A stretch of 64,000 nucleotides of DNA from an uncultured Bacteroidales bacterium (GTDB lineage: Bacteria; Bacteroidota; Bacteroidia; Bacteroidales; Paludibacteraceae): the NCBI GenBank assembly GCA_946411385.1, contig CAMKDV010000009.1, positions 62,001 through 126,000 on the forward strand, read 5' to 3'. Below the pieces are notes generated by a model, which was not told where the DNA came from, made no database searches, and worked only from the letters and a program-made list of their open reading frames with translations. Below are positions 34,165 to 41,321 of this stretch, piece after piece (position 1 is the stretch's first letter; the number at the start of each line of letters is the position of its first letter). A program made the position numbers and the translations under genes.

Positions 34165-34566
34165 TTATCGTTCTGCGTTGTTGTGTGTGTTGCCGACAAC
34201 CTCTATTTTCTCTTTCCAATGCTCAAGTCCGGCGTAGGAGCTGCTGCCAATCTGCTTGCCGATAAAGCCCGTGTCATGCCAAACGACAATGTATCGAATA
34301 TTCGGGTCACCCATGTGGTAGATGTCGCCATCATAGATGTCTGTGCCGTTCTTGTCTTGCAAACCTGTGAACTCGCAAACCGTGTCAAGGTCGATAGGGG
34401 CAACGGTGTCATACTGGCTGTGGATGTGCGGATGAGCACAGCGTGTGTGCAGGTCTCCCTCTATCCATTGCCCATTGTGCATGTGATGTTTAATACGATG
34501 CAAACTGTAAGCTCTCGGGTCATCCTCCGGGAACTTGATTTTTGCTTTGAATTTGATTTGTCTCAT
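34165..34566 (-). CDS. YopX family protein
   Basis: 133 residues with the YopX signature CEFTGLQDKNGTDIYDGDIY, followed by YIVVWHDTGFIG, and an N-terminal RQIKFKAKIKF. YopX proteins are common in phages of Firmicutes and Bacteroidetes; they are beta-barrel proteins of unknown function. It overlaps the preceding gene as ATGA. Confidence 0.88.
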   Translation of the reverse strand: MRQIKFKAKIKFPEDDPRAYSLHRIKHHMHNGQWIEGDLHTRCAHPHIHSQYDTVAPIDLDTVCEFTGLQDKNGTDIYDGDIYHMGDPNIRYIVVWHDTGFIGKQIGSSSYAGLEHWKEKIEVVGNTHNNAER

Positions 34567-34976
34567 AATTGTACTGTTTTCGTTGTTTTATCTCTGATGG
34601 TTATATATCCTCTTCGCTCCAAGCCTTCAAGCAACTCGCTCAAATGCGCGCCAAGTTGAGTGAGGTTGTGCAACTCTGCGACTGTTACTTCGTGCCCTTG
34701 CTTGCGCAGTTTGTTGCAGATCATGATCATTGTCAGCAGCCCTTTCTCCTCCAGCGTCAGGCATCGGTCGAAAATATGGATGTGATTGGCATCTTCCTGC
34801 GTCAGCACGCAAAGGTGGTATGGATGTTCGTACACATACTCTATACCTTTGAGAACAGCCTGTTCGATTTGGTCGTAGTCGTAGATTTCTTCGCCCCCTA
34901 CTCCGCCATCAGTACGCACGGCGTGCTCATCGGCGTATTCTTCGGCAAACTTCTTTTGGTCATCGGTGAATTTCAT
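34563..34976 (-). CDS. Winged-helix-like hypothetical protein
   Basis: 137 residues from the ATG at 34976 with AAGGAG upstream. The C-terminal third (EVTVAELHNLTQLGAHLSELLEGLERRGYITIRDKTT) reads as a winged helix with its beta-hairpin wing. The N-terminal part is acidic and helical. Possible DNA- or protein-binding factor. Confidence 0.6.
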   Translation of the reverse strand: MKFTDDQKKFAEEYADEHAVRTDGGVGGEEIYDYDQIEQAVLKGIEYVYEHPYHLCVLTQEDANHIHIFDRCLTLEEKGLLTMIMICNKLRKQGHEVTVAELHNLTQLGAHLSELLEGLERRGYITIRDKTTKTVQL

Positions 34977-35410
34977 AATACAATCTCCTTTGTTATTCCG
35001 CACAACTTGAAAGCGTGCTGAAGTTCGTGAATATATGATATTATGCCATTGAACGATTGGCGGTGGTTGGTCTCTATCCGTAGAAGCCATTCGCCTTTAT
35101 ACAGCCGCAACGATATATAAAACACATATCCGAAGTCGCCCTCATCGAGTTCTTCGCATAGCTTCCAATTCCTTGCTTTGGTCAATGGCTTGCCCCATGC
35201 GTCCGTGCGGATGTCTTCCTCAAAACCGTTGTGCTCTAATATCTCGGGCGTGATGGGGATCGGTTGAATTTCTTTATCAACTTCTCGCCAGCATCGCTCT
35301 CCGATCTCTACTACGCCATCGCTCCAAGCCGTTTTGATTTGCCCTGATGCTCTACCGTGCATGACGGGATAAGTCATCCAATCACCGACCATCAAATCTG
35401 TTGCTTTCAT
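34973..35410 (-). CDS. LMVGDW/HELQH family protein
   Basis: 145 residues from the ATG at 35410, chosen to match the family start (MKATDLMVGDWM). Middle block PIPITPEILEHNGF, end block SYIHELQHAFKLCGITKEIVL. Overlaps the next gene as ATGA. Confidence 0.75.
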   Translation of the reverse strand: MKATDLMVGDWMTYPVMHGRASGQIKTAWSDGVVEIGERCWREVDKEIQPIPITPEILEHNGFEEDIRTDAWGKPLTKARNWKLCEELDEGDFGYVFYISLRLYKGEWLLRIETNHRQSFNGIISYIHELQHAFKLCGITKEIVL

Positions 35411-35420
35411 CTTTGTCTTT

Positions 35421-35948
35421 TTATTCAGATTTCTTTGATAATTCTTTAAGCGCCTTGACATACCATGTGCTGTTGATGTCGGCATCGGTGATGTCCTTCA
35501 GTTGGTCTTCGCTTTCGATGGCATACCACCACGATTCGCAGCCGAAGATAATCTTGCGTAGTTCCGGCACATATATGGCAGGGTTGTTGAGCGTATCGAC
35601 CGTCAGGATGCCGCTTTCTCGGTTGAACTTGATGTATGAGCCTTTGGGTAGGTCTCCGAGATAGATGCCAAGATAGGTCTTGTCCTTGTACCTTTTGCCG
35701 CACGGACGGATGCCGACCAGCGAACCCATCGGATGCTGCCACGGCTTGTTGTACTTGATTTTTTCCGTCTTGATGCCGTTGATGGTCAGCGGATATTCGA
35801 TGTACCGGGACTTGAAGAGTTTGCACTTGGCGCATTTGTCTTTGTCGGTCGGTACTACTTGGTCGTCGTCCCATCCGGCTTGTACGCAAATGTACTTGCC
35901 GCCGAGGTTGTAGTGCGAGAAGGCGCATCGTCTGATTTTTGGCTTCAT
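35421..35948 (-). CDS. Cys-containing hypothetical phage protein
   Basis: 175 residues from the ATG at 35948. The N-terminal region has RRCAF, YICVQ and CAKCKLF, a possible metal site. The rest is alpha/beta with IRPCGKRYKDKTYLGIYLGDLP. No domain recognised. It follows a small gene by 2 bp. Confidence 0.65.
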   Translation of the reverse strand: MKPKIRRCAFSHYNLGGKYICVQAGWDDDQVVPTDKDKCAKCKLFKSRYIEYPLTINGIKTEKIKYNKPWQHPMGSLVGIRPCGKRYKDKTYLGIYLGDLPKGSYIKFNRESGILTVDTLNNPAIYVPELRKIIFGCESWWYAIESEDQLKDITDADINSTWYVKALKELSKKSE

Positions 35949-35950
35949 AA

Positions 35951-36127
35951 TCAACGCTCTTTAAGGTTCTCAATATCCACAACCGAGGAAAGTATGTCTA
36001 TCTTGCAACATACCGTGCCGCACATTTCATACGGCTCGCTTGTGATGGTCGCCTCTTTTCGTTCGCTACCGCCAAGTATAGGGTAGTACCAAACTTTCTT
36101 TCCTTTTACAATTTCGCTCTTTTTCAT
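35951..36127 (-). CDS. Small hypothetical protein
   Basis: 58 residues (starts MKKSEIVKGKKVWYYPIL, ends VVDIENLKER). Its ATG overlaps the upstream stop as ATGA and its stop is 2 bp before the next gene's start. A beta-barrel-like KGKKVWYYP motif suggests a small SH3-like fold. Operon context supports it. Confidence 0.65.
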   Translation of the reverse strand: MKKSEIVKGKKVWYYPILGGSERKEATITSEPYEMCGTVCCKIDILSSVVDIENLKER

Positions 36128-36549
36128 AATACAATCTCCTTTTCAATGCCACAGAGTTTTAGCATGCGCTGCAACTCGTGGACGTAACTTATTTCAATGG
36201 TTGCCATGGTGCGCATATCCTCCGTGTCGATATGCACAAACCACTTGTTAAAACTGTTGATGTTTCGGCTGGCGTTGTTCACCGTAACGCGGTGGTCGTG
36301 GCTGATCATAACGCAGCTATCCGAGGTAGCTCCTTCTGCTTGCAAAGCCTTCTCCGCTAAAATGTCATGCTTGTAACCAATCTTTTCAAGTATCTCGGCA
36401 GTAAGCGGGATAGGCTTGTACTCATCACTTCTCAAAGGGCTGACTACATTTGTTTCTATCAGTCCGTCATGGATGCCGGTCACTTTAACTTTCTTGTCTC
36501 GGAAATTGATTTGCACCCAATCACCAATCATTAGTTCCTTTGCGTTCAT
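36124..36549 (-). CDS. LMVGDW/HELQH family protein
   Basis: 141 residues from the ATG at 36549, preceded by AAAGGAGGTGG. Blocks: NAKELMIGDWVQI, PIPLTAEILEKIGY, SYVHELQRMLKLCGIEKEIVL. It overlaps the adjacent paralogue as ATGA, so these two are a tandem pair. Confidence 0.78.
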   Translation of the reverse strand: MNAKELMIGDWVQINFRDKKVKVTGIHDGLIETNVVSPLRSDEYKPIPLTAEILEKIGYKHDILAEKALQAEGATSDSCVMISHDHRVTVNNASRNINSFNKWFVHIDTEDMRTMATIEISYVHELQRMLKLCGIEKEIVL

Positions 36550-36950
36550 AACACCACCTCCTTTTTTACGCCGCACATCTTCAGTGCATGTTGTAGTTCG
36601 TGGACATAGAAACAATGGCATTGGAAGGAGATTTCGGTCTTCTCCGCGTGGTTGTCTCTCTCGTCAATGCCGCGCCAAACCTTGCGCAAGCGGTGTTCTG
36701 GAAAGTAATACTCAAGATGGGTCTCGCTGTCAATGTTCAATACGGCATAACCGTCAATCTTGAACCCGTTTATGAACAAGATATGAGCTGTGAGCGTGAT
36801 GCCCTCAAATTCAGTACCGAGTATCATTTCTCCGGCGTTTGCTCCATCCAAATTTTCAATAGTGATGACATCTGCAAGATAGCGAACAACGCAAGTGTTG
36901 CCGAACTCGTCATGCAGATAGTCTCCAATCATCAGGTCGTCTGCTTTCAT
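36546..36950 (-). CDS. LMVGDW/HELQH family protein
   Basis: 134 residues from the ATG at 36950 (family-consistent start MKADDLMIGDYL; another ATG lies at 36983). End block FYVHELQHALKMCGVKKEVVL; the middle block ITLTAHILFINGF is altered. Tandem partner of 36124. Confidence 0.78.
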   Translation of the reverse strand: MKADDLMIGDYLHDEFGNTCVVRYLADVITIENLDGANAGEMILGTEFEGITLTAHILFINGFKIDGYAVLNIDSETHLEYYFPEHRLRKVWRGIDERDNHAEKTEISFQCHCFYVHELQHALKMCGVKKEVVL

Positions 36951-37052
36951 GTTATTTGCCCTTTCTTTTTTGAAATCTTGCATATAAAACAGGTTTTACC
37001 AAAGGCGGCTCTAACCGCTCAAAATGATGTCGCCATGTAAGTTTTATTCGTT

Positions 37053-37262
37053 TTAGAATAATGATAACTGCGGATCGGCGGTGGGGATGATGTTTGCCAG
37101 CATCCCGCGCCCCGGACAATACTTGCCTAAACATGAGCCTCGGCGTTTGGCATCCAACGCGCAGAAGATGATAGGGCTTTCCTCTGCGGAGAGAATGACA
37201 CCTGCATTGCTGCAATGTTTGCCGTCCTCGGTCGCGAAGTCGGGACAATACACCTTGCTCAT
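37053..37262 (-). CDS. Small Cys-rich hypothetical protein
   Basis: 69 residues with six cysteines (VYCPDF, KHCSNAG, IFCALD, GSCLGKYCPGRG), suggesting a metal-binding fold. It starts 3 bp after the preceding stop. No family recognised. Confidence 0.65.
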   Translation of the reverse strand: MSKVYCPDFATEDGKHCSNAGVILSAEESPIIFCALDAKRRGSCLGKYCPGRGMLANIIPTADPQLSLF

Positions 37263-37265
37263 ATC

Positions 37266-37478
37266 CTATCCGTTTGTTGGTCTGTCTTTCAATACGTTCT
37301 CGGCGAACTCGTCAGGAACGCTGTCTAAATCCGTATATCCGGCACTGATGGCTTTGCGCACCACAATGCGCACCTCTGCGGCTGTCAGATACCGACCGTT
37401 CAGCTGTATAAGATGGCTGATCTTCTTGTCGGAGCGGAAATGTGCGCTCTCAACAAATCCTTGCAAGTCAATGTTCAT
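37266..37478 (-). CDS. Small hypothetical protein
   Basis: 70 residues, alpha/beta (DKKISHLIQLNGRYLTAAEVRIVVRKAISAGY). It begins 3 bp after the preceding gene's stop. Function unknown. Confidence 0.65.
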   Translation of the reverse strand: MNIDLQGFVESAHFRSDKKISHLIQLNGRYLTAAEVRIVVRKAISAGYTDLDSVPDEFAENVLKDRPTNG

Positions 37479-37481
37479 AAC

Positions 37482-38321
37482 TCATTCGCCTTTGTAGATT
37501 CGCACACTACCCAGCTCATCGCGTGTCAGTCGGAAACGCTTGTCGTTTATGGAAAACTTTACCTCAATGTCGTTTGCCAACGCACTCGCCAACTTAAGGT
37601 CGGAGATATGCCGGTAATAGCGTTTGCGGTGCGGTTGCCACTCGTTTTGCCACATCTTCAGCAGGCGTATGCCTTTGCAAAGGGCTGCATATCTGCGGCG
37701 CAGGGATTTGTCATGTAGCTCGGTAAGGAGTTCGCGACGAAGGCGGTCGTTGAGATCAATAGTGAACGTGTACGTCATCGGTTCTAAATCGACGTGCAGA
37801 AGGTGGATCCTGTTCGGGTCTTGCAGCACTGGCATACCGTACGTACCGGCATGTGATAGGTCTAATCCTGCCTCTTTGCGTGTCCCATCCGGGAACTTGA
37901 CAAAAAACTTACTCTTTCCATCTTGCTTGTCTTCTTTATTCTTTTCAACGGTCATCGAAATGCACTCCTGTATCTGACCGAACATCTGCAACTTGCTCTC
38001 ATCGTCCAAGGTCTGCGCATACTCGCACATCTCAAGGAGTTTTTCAAACATCTTGTTGTCGCATGTCATGATCGTCTGCTGAAGGCTTATCTCGTTTTTC
38101 AGCCCCTCAACCAACTGGTCGTATTTCTCAATCAGCATGGCGTGTCTGCTCTCGCGGAGTATAAACCCGACAATATATACTGTCAACATAAAGATGATGC
38201 CGGAAAACATCGCCTGCTCTATCCGTCCGCAAATCAAATCATATATGGTCGAGGCTACGTAAACCAATGCCATACACACCCACATCCATACTTGGAAATC
38301 TCTTAACTTGTCTTCGTTCAT
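37482..38321 (-). CDS. Membrane-anchored phage protein
   Basis: 279 residues. Two transmembrane helices at the N-terminus (residues ~10-30, VWMWVCMALVYVASTIYDLI, and ~38-55, MFSGIIFMLTVYIVGFIL), a coiled coil (~65-130) and a soluble C-terminal alpha/beta domain. The topology places the C-terminal part probably in the cytoplasm. An inner-membrane sensor or superinfection-exclusion role is possible; no family recognised. Confidence 0.65.
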   Translation of the reverse strand: MNEDKLRDFQVWMWVCMALVYVASTIYDLICGRIEQAMFSGIIFMLTVYIVGFILRESRHAMLIEKYDQLVEGLKNEISLQQTIMTCDNKMFEKLLEMCEYAQTLDDESKLQMFGQIQECISMTVEKNKEDKQDGKSKFFVKFPDGTRKEAGLDLSHAGTYGMPVLQDPNRIHLLHVDLEPMTYTFTIDLNDRLRRELLTELHDKSLRRRYAALCKGIRLLKMWQNEWQPHRKRYYRHISDLKLASALANDIEVKFSINDKRFRLTRDELGSVRIYKGE

Positions 38322-38330
38322 ATCGCAAAG

Positions 38331-38615
38331 TTATTTAGTGGCAGGAGTGTGCCACATAGCCTGCAATTTGCCTATAGCTGCCAGGCTCTGCACACTCACT
38401 GTCATGTTGTTCTTAATCAGTGCCATCAAGTCCGATGCCAGCACAAAGCCGACAGGTATGAGCGAGGTGTCTTTCGGAGCAATGTCCCCAAAGATCGGTG
38501 TGTCGTCCACGCGCATCAGGCTAATCACAAAGGAGTTGTTGCCCTCTTTTGCGTACAGCCCGTAGATGTAGCGGTTTCGGGGTATCTTCTCGTTAGGTAG
38601 ATAAACGCGTATCAT
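38331..38615 (-). CDS. Hypothetical phage protein
   Basis: 94 residues, beta-rich first half (RVYLPNEKIPRNRYIYGLYAKE) and a helical second half. No domain recognised. It follows the 38620 gene by 4 bp. Confidence 0.65.
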   Translation of the reverse strand: MIRVYLPNEKIPRNRYIYGLYAKEGNNSFVISLMRVDDTPIFGDIAPKDTSLIPVGFVLASDLMALIKNNMTVSVQSLAAIGKLQAMWHTPATK

Positions 38616-38619
38616 GGCG

Positions 38620-39300
38620 TTATTGGGCTAACAGTTCTGCATAGTGCTCACGGATATACGCCTCGTCCTCGTCTTTGACGGTGTAGGCTTTCTTGAGGAA
38701 ACGCATCGCAATCTCGGTGTCGTTCTCGGCGATGGGGAGATATTCAAACGCAAACATATTTGTCAACATAATGCGATGTCCAATTGTGTGGCGCGCCTCT
38801 AACAGGCGTGCATCAATCGGATCAAGCACCTTGGATGCCTCGTCTAACCGCTTGCTATACTCTTTGCATGCCTCGTCAAACACGCGCTCGCTATCCGTAT
38901 TGCGGTTTCTGATTTCGCGATAAGCCTTATAAGCATCCTCGGAGTACGCCTCAATAGGCTCAACGGCTAACATGTTTTTCTGCCCGTCAAAGGTCTTGCC
39001 GTATCCTGGTTTGAAACACGGCACGCCGTAACCGTCCAGCAAGCCTGCCGTGGAGCAGCTGTTCAAGGCTTCTAATACATCTTCTGCATCGCACTTGCGC
39101 GCAAACGCCAAGCGAAACGTAGCGCACGCGATGGTGTAAACAACCATGTTCGGTGCGGGTTCGGGTTCAAGAACAGGCTTAACCGGCTCAACGGGGAACT
39201 TGATGCCGGCTTCGGCTAACGCGATCTTTTTGTAGGTCTCAATCTGCTCGGGGGAGAGGTTATAAATCTCCAAATCCGAAAGTTCAAAGAAATTCTTCAT
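38620..39300 (-). CDS. Hypothetical phage protein with Pro-rich linker
   Basis: 226 residues: an N-terminal helical unit (~35 residues), a VEPVKPVLEPEPAP linker, then a mixed domain containing an internal charged helix (EACKEYSKRLDEASKVLDPIDARL). No recognised family. Confidence 0.65.
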   Translation of the reverse strand: MKNFFELSDLEIYNLSPEQIETYKKIALAEAGIKFPVEPVKPVLEPEPAPNMVVYTIACATFRLAFARKCDAEDVLEALNSCSTAGLLDGYGVPCFKPGYGKTFDGQKNMLAVEPIEAYSEDAYKAYREIRNRNTDSERVFDEACKEYSKRLDEASKVLDPIDARLLEARHTIGHRIMLTNMFAFEYLPIAENDTEIAMRFLKKAYTVKDEDEAYIREHYAELLAQ

Positions 39301-39324
39301 ACGTGTATCTTTTTAGAGTTAGTA

Positions 39325-39690
39325 TTATTCGGGTATTCTCATTGTTGCCCATCCCTTTAATTCGCTGTCATCAAGCAGCAGTTGCTTGAGCAGAAACTCG
39401 CACGTGCCGACTATCTGCACCTTGTAATGTTCGCCGCTGGGTTCTGCCCCGAACGTGCGCCCTTTGTAGATGATGTCATTCGTTCTGCCCGGGTCGGCTT
39501 GGTAGTATTCAAACACCTGCTGAATAGTTGCCTCGCGATTGAACAGCTTGTGCGTGTCGCAGAAGTAACCATAGCCTTCTTCTCTCGCGCCCGTGGCGTG
39601 TACAATATATTGCAGTTTGTCCTTGCTCACAAACGTAGGTCGGTTGTGGTGGTCTATGCCTGCAAATTCAATCTCAATAACCTTTGCCAT
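39325..39690 (-). CDS. Hypothetical protein, first gene of minus operon
   Basis: 121 residues, beta-rich start (AKVIEIEFAGIDHHNRPTFVSKD) and a central GYGYFCDTHKLFNREA block. It is the promoter-proximal gene of the 10-kb operon, so it would be made earliest and most strongly. Function unknown. Confidence 0.7.
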   Translation of the reverse strand: MAKVIEIEFAGIDHHNRPTFVSKDKLQYIVHATGAREEGYGYFCDTHKLFNREATIQQVFEYYQADPGRTNDIIYKGRTFGAEPSGEHYKVQIVGTCEFLLKQLLLDDSELKGWATMRIPE

Positions 39691-39734
39691 AACATCGTGT
39701 TTTTAATCAATTCAACATTGCTTTTTCTTTGCTT

Positions 39735-39755
39735 AATTAAAGCGTCCATTTAATT
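39735..39755. promoter_or_regulatory. Early operator, perfect inverted repeat
   Basis: AATTAAA (39735-39741), 7-base spacer, TTTAATT (39749-39755). Counting from the minus-strand -7 box it lies at exactly the same distance as the repeat at 8650-8670. Confidence 0.6.
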
Positions 39756-39763
39756 TGACGGTG

Positions 39764-39795
39764 CAAAGGTAATAAAAATTTTTGATATTTGCAAA
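39764..39795 (-). promoter_or_regulatory. Early promoter of the minus-strand accessory operon
   Basis: Minus strand TTTG (39795-39792) and TACCTTTG (39771-39764), 20-bp spacer, with the extended box TTTGCAAATATCAAA. It is the only promoter I can see for the 24 genes down to 29595. Confidence 0.8.
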
Positions 39796-39983
39796 TTTTT
39801 TGATAACTTTTTTACATATTTTTTAATTATTTTTTTAATTATCTGCATAAAACACTGACAACGTGCACTTTCGCAAAAATGTGCAATTTGAAGAAATTTT
39901 GTGAAAATTTGCTAATCTGAAGGCATTGTGACAAAAAACGGCGGTAAGATGCGCAGAATCAGGCGTGCGTAGTTGGGGCAAAA

Positions 39984-40015
39984 TTTGCATATTTCAAATA
40001 AAAATATTACCTTTG
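39984..40015 (+). promoter_or_regulatory. Early-type promoter of a short transcript
   Basis: TTTG at 39984-39987 and TACCTTTG at 40008-40015 with 20-bp spacing, divergent to the minus operon promoter. Its leader has only a loose version of the operator. Transcription would start near 40022 and meet a terminator at 40236. Confidence 0.78.
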
Positions 40016-40021
40016 CAGAAG

Positions 40022-40236
40022 AAAACTTAAAACCCCGCTTAAATCGCGGGTAAGATCCAGCACAATGTTATATCGGAGAAAGAGCACAATGTACATGACG
40101 GTTAATCGCGAACTGGCATCCGTATCGTCACGCGTGTATAGCACGGCTCTTATGTCCGGCAACGCGTAAGCACCCAGCACGGGTGACAACATGATCGTAC
40201 TCTGCCATGTTTGCGGCGGAGTACCTTGATTTTTTG
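40022..40236 (+). ncRNA. Candidate small RNA (or leader-peptide) transcript
   Basis: A self-contained unit of ~215 nt between an early-type promoter and a terminator, in a 673-bp region (39691-40363) with no substantial gene. It contains a hairpin CCCGC/GCGGG (40034-40050), two AGCACAATGT repeats (40059 and 40083) and a hairpin CACCC/GGGTG (40171-40185). A 34-codon frame (40065-40169, MLYRRKSTMYMTV...) could be translated, so a peptide-coding mRNA is the alternative. It lies between divergent early and late control signals, which suggests a regulatory role. Confidence 0.5.
40197..40236 (+). terminator. Rho-independent terminator of the short transcript
   Basis: GTACTCTGCC (40197-40206) pairs with GGCGGAGTAC (40215-40224), 10 bp with one G-U, followed by CTTGATTTTTTG. 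It insulates the late promoter at 40254 from upstream transcription. Confidence 0.8.
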
Positions 40237-40253
40237 TGCCTGTACGCCTCTAT

Positions 40254-40328
40254 TTTTGGGATTAGGGAATATCGCAAAGATTATAACGGCAAACATAGCG
40301 GAGTGTTCATTATAAAGCAGTAATTTTG
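40254..40328 (+). promoter_or_regulatory. Late promoter 2 (lysis and fibre module)
   Basis: TTTTGGGATTA (40254-40264), ATCGCAA (40271-40277), AGTGTTcATTA (40302 on) and -7 box TAATTTTG (40321-40328). Spacing is identical to late promoter 1. A TTTG -33 box is missing. Transcription would begin about 30 nt before the holin gene. Confidence 0.7.
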
Positions 40329-40363
40329 TACGGCAAAACAAAGAACGCTAAAATTCATACAAA

Positions 40364-40894
40364 ATGAACTGGGATATTATATACGAACACTTTATAGTTA
40401 AACTCAAGGAGTTGCTACAGACTATGTGGGGATGGTTATTGGTTTTGTGCGGTTTTATTGCTGATTTCATCGGCGGTTATGAGATGGCTATCACGAGCGT
40501 GATAGTCGTTGTTATACTCGATGCTTTTTGGGGTATATGGGCAGCTGTCAAGCAGGGCAAGTACGCCCGCTCCGAGCTCGCACGAGACAGCATGAGCAAG
40601 ATTGCCGCCTACGGCAGTGCGTTGCTCATCTTGATATTGATTGAACAGAACGTCCAATGGGATAGCGCCCTCCTCACAAGCGTCATCGCGTCATTGATTT
40701 GCGCAACGGAGCTGTGGAGCATAAGCGGCAATATCCTCATCGTGAACCCGAACGCCGTATTCTTCAAACTGCTGCGACCGGCACTCAAGGGAGAGATAGC
40801 ACGGAAACTCGGCATAGGAGAGGATAAGGTGGACGAGGTGCTGGACGGAAAAAACAAGGAGGACAACAACAATGCCAAAACTACTGACGAGTGA
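40364..40894 (+). CDS. Phage holin (toxin-secretion/phage-lysis holin family)
   Basis: 176 residues. About four hydrophobic segments: ~20-38 (MWGWLLVLCGFIADFIGG), ~43-62 (ITSVIVVVILDAFWGIWAAV), ~83-97 (AAYGSALLILILIEQ) and ~103-120. DAFWGIWAAVKQGKYARSELARDSMSKI is the typical core of the phage_holin_4-type proteins. The C-terminus is charged. It would form membrane lesions that release the endolysin encoded 430 bp downstream. It is the first gene after late promoter 2. Confidence 0.85.
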   Translation: MNWDIIYEHFIVKLKELLQTMWGWLLVLCGFIADFIGGYEMAITSVIVVVILDAFWGIWAAVKQGKYARSELARDSMSKIAAYGSALLILILIEQNVQWDSALLTSVIASLICATELWSISGNILIVNPNAVFFKLLRPALKGEIARKLGIGEDKVDEVLDGKNKEDNNNAKTTDE

Positions 40895-41033
40895 AGAAAA
40901 ACGCATCATCTGGGAGAACCGTTACAAGTTGAGCGCACGCAAGATCGCGTTGCTCATCGGTCGGACACCTGTAACAATCATTAAGTACCTTCGCGAATGC
41001 GGAGTGACAATACACAGCAGCAACAGACAATAA
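40872..41033 (+). CDS. Small HTH protein
   Basis: 53 residues overlapping the holin end by 23 bp. TSEEKRIIWENRYKLSARKIALLIGRTPVTIIKYLRECGV is a clear helix-turn-helix (homeodomain-like). GGAGGA at 40858-40863 is a good ribosome binding site. It could be a small regulator of the late operon. Confidence 0.7.
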   Translation: MPKLLTSEEKRIIWENRYKLSARKIALLIGRTPVTIIKYLRECGVTIHSSNRQ

Positions 41034-41044
41034 CACACACGGAT

Positions 41045-41179
41045 ATGCTACACAAGATCAGACAAACATTCCTGAAAGGGTTAGCAGTTGTGCTGACCAT
41101 AATAACCGCGCCAGTTGGTATGCTCGCCCTGTTGATGGCGACCATAATAGATATACTGCAGGAGATTGCAGAGGAATAG
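41045..41179 (+). CDS. Small single-span membrane protein
   Basis: 44 residues with one hydrophobic helix (GLAVVLTIITAPVGMLALLMATIIDIL) between a basic start and an acidic end. In a holin-endolysin cluster a second small membrane protein may be an antiholin or accessory holin. Context-based. Confidence 0.55.
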   Translation: MLHKIRQTFLKGLAVVLTIITAPVGMLALLMATIIDILQEIAEE

Positions 41180-41245
41180 CCACGCTGTGAGAGCGTTGCG
41201 AAAGTTTTTCATGGTATTTTAGATTAGTGTTTAACGGACGAGTAG

Positions 41246-41296
41246 CCTGCCGGAGGACAGCCTTTATAGAGGGTTAAGGTTGCGTCCTCCCGCAGG
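41246..41296 (+). other. Long hairpin in the endolysin leader
   Basis: CCTGC (41246-41250) and GGAGGAC (41252-41258) pair with GTCCTCC (41284-41290) and GCAGG (41292-41296), with a single C-C mismatch. The structure ends 25 bases before the endolysin ATG and has no T-run, so it is more likely an RNA control or processing site than a terminator. The 142-bp gap 41180-41321 has no gene. Confidence 0.65.
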
Positions 41297-41321
41297 TGAA
41301 AGTTATTAAAAAACGGAAATT

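Noticed and set aside
37053..37478. Toxin-antitoxin pair formed by two small adjacent genes
   Set aside because: Neither protein shows a toxin or DNA-binding antitoxin motif; adjacency in a 24-gene operon explains the spacing.
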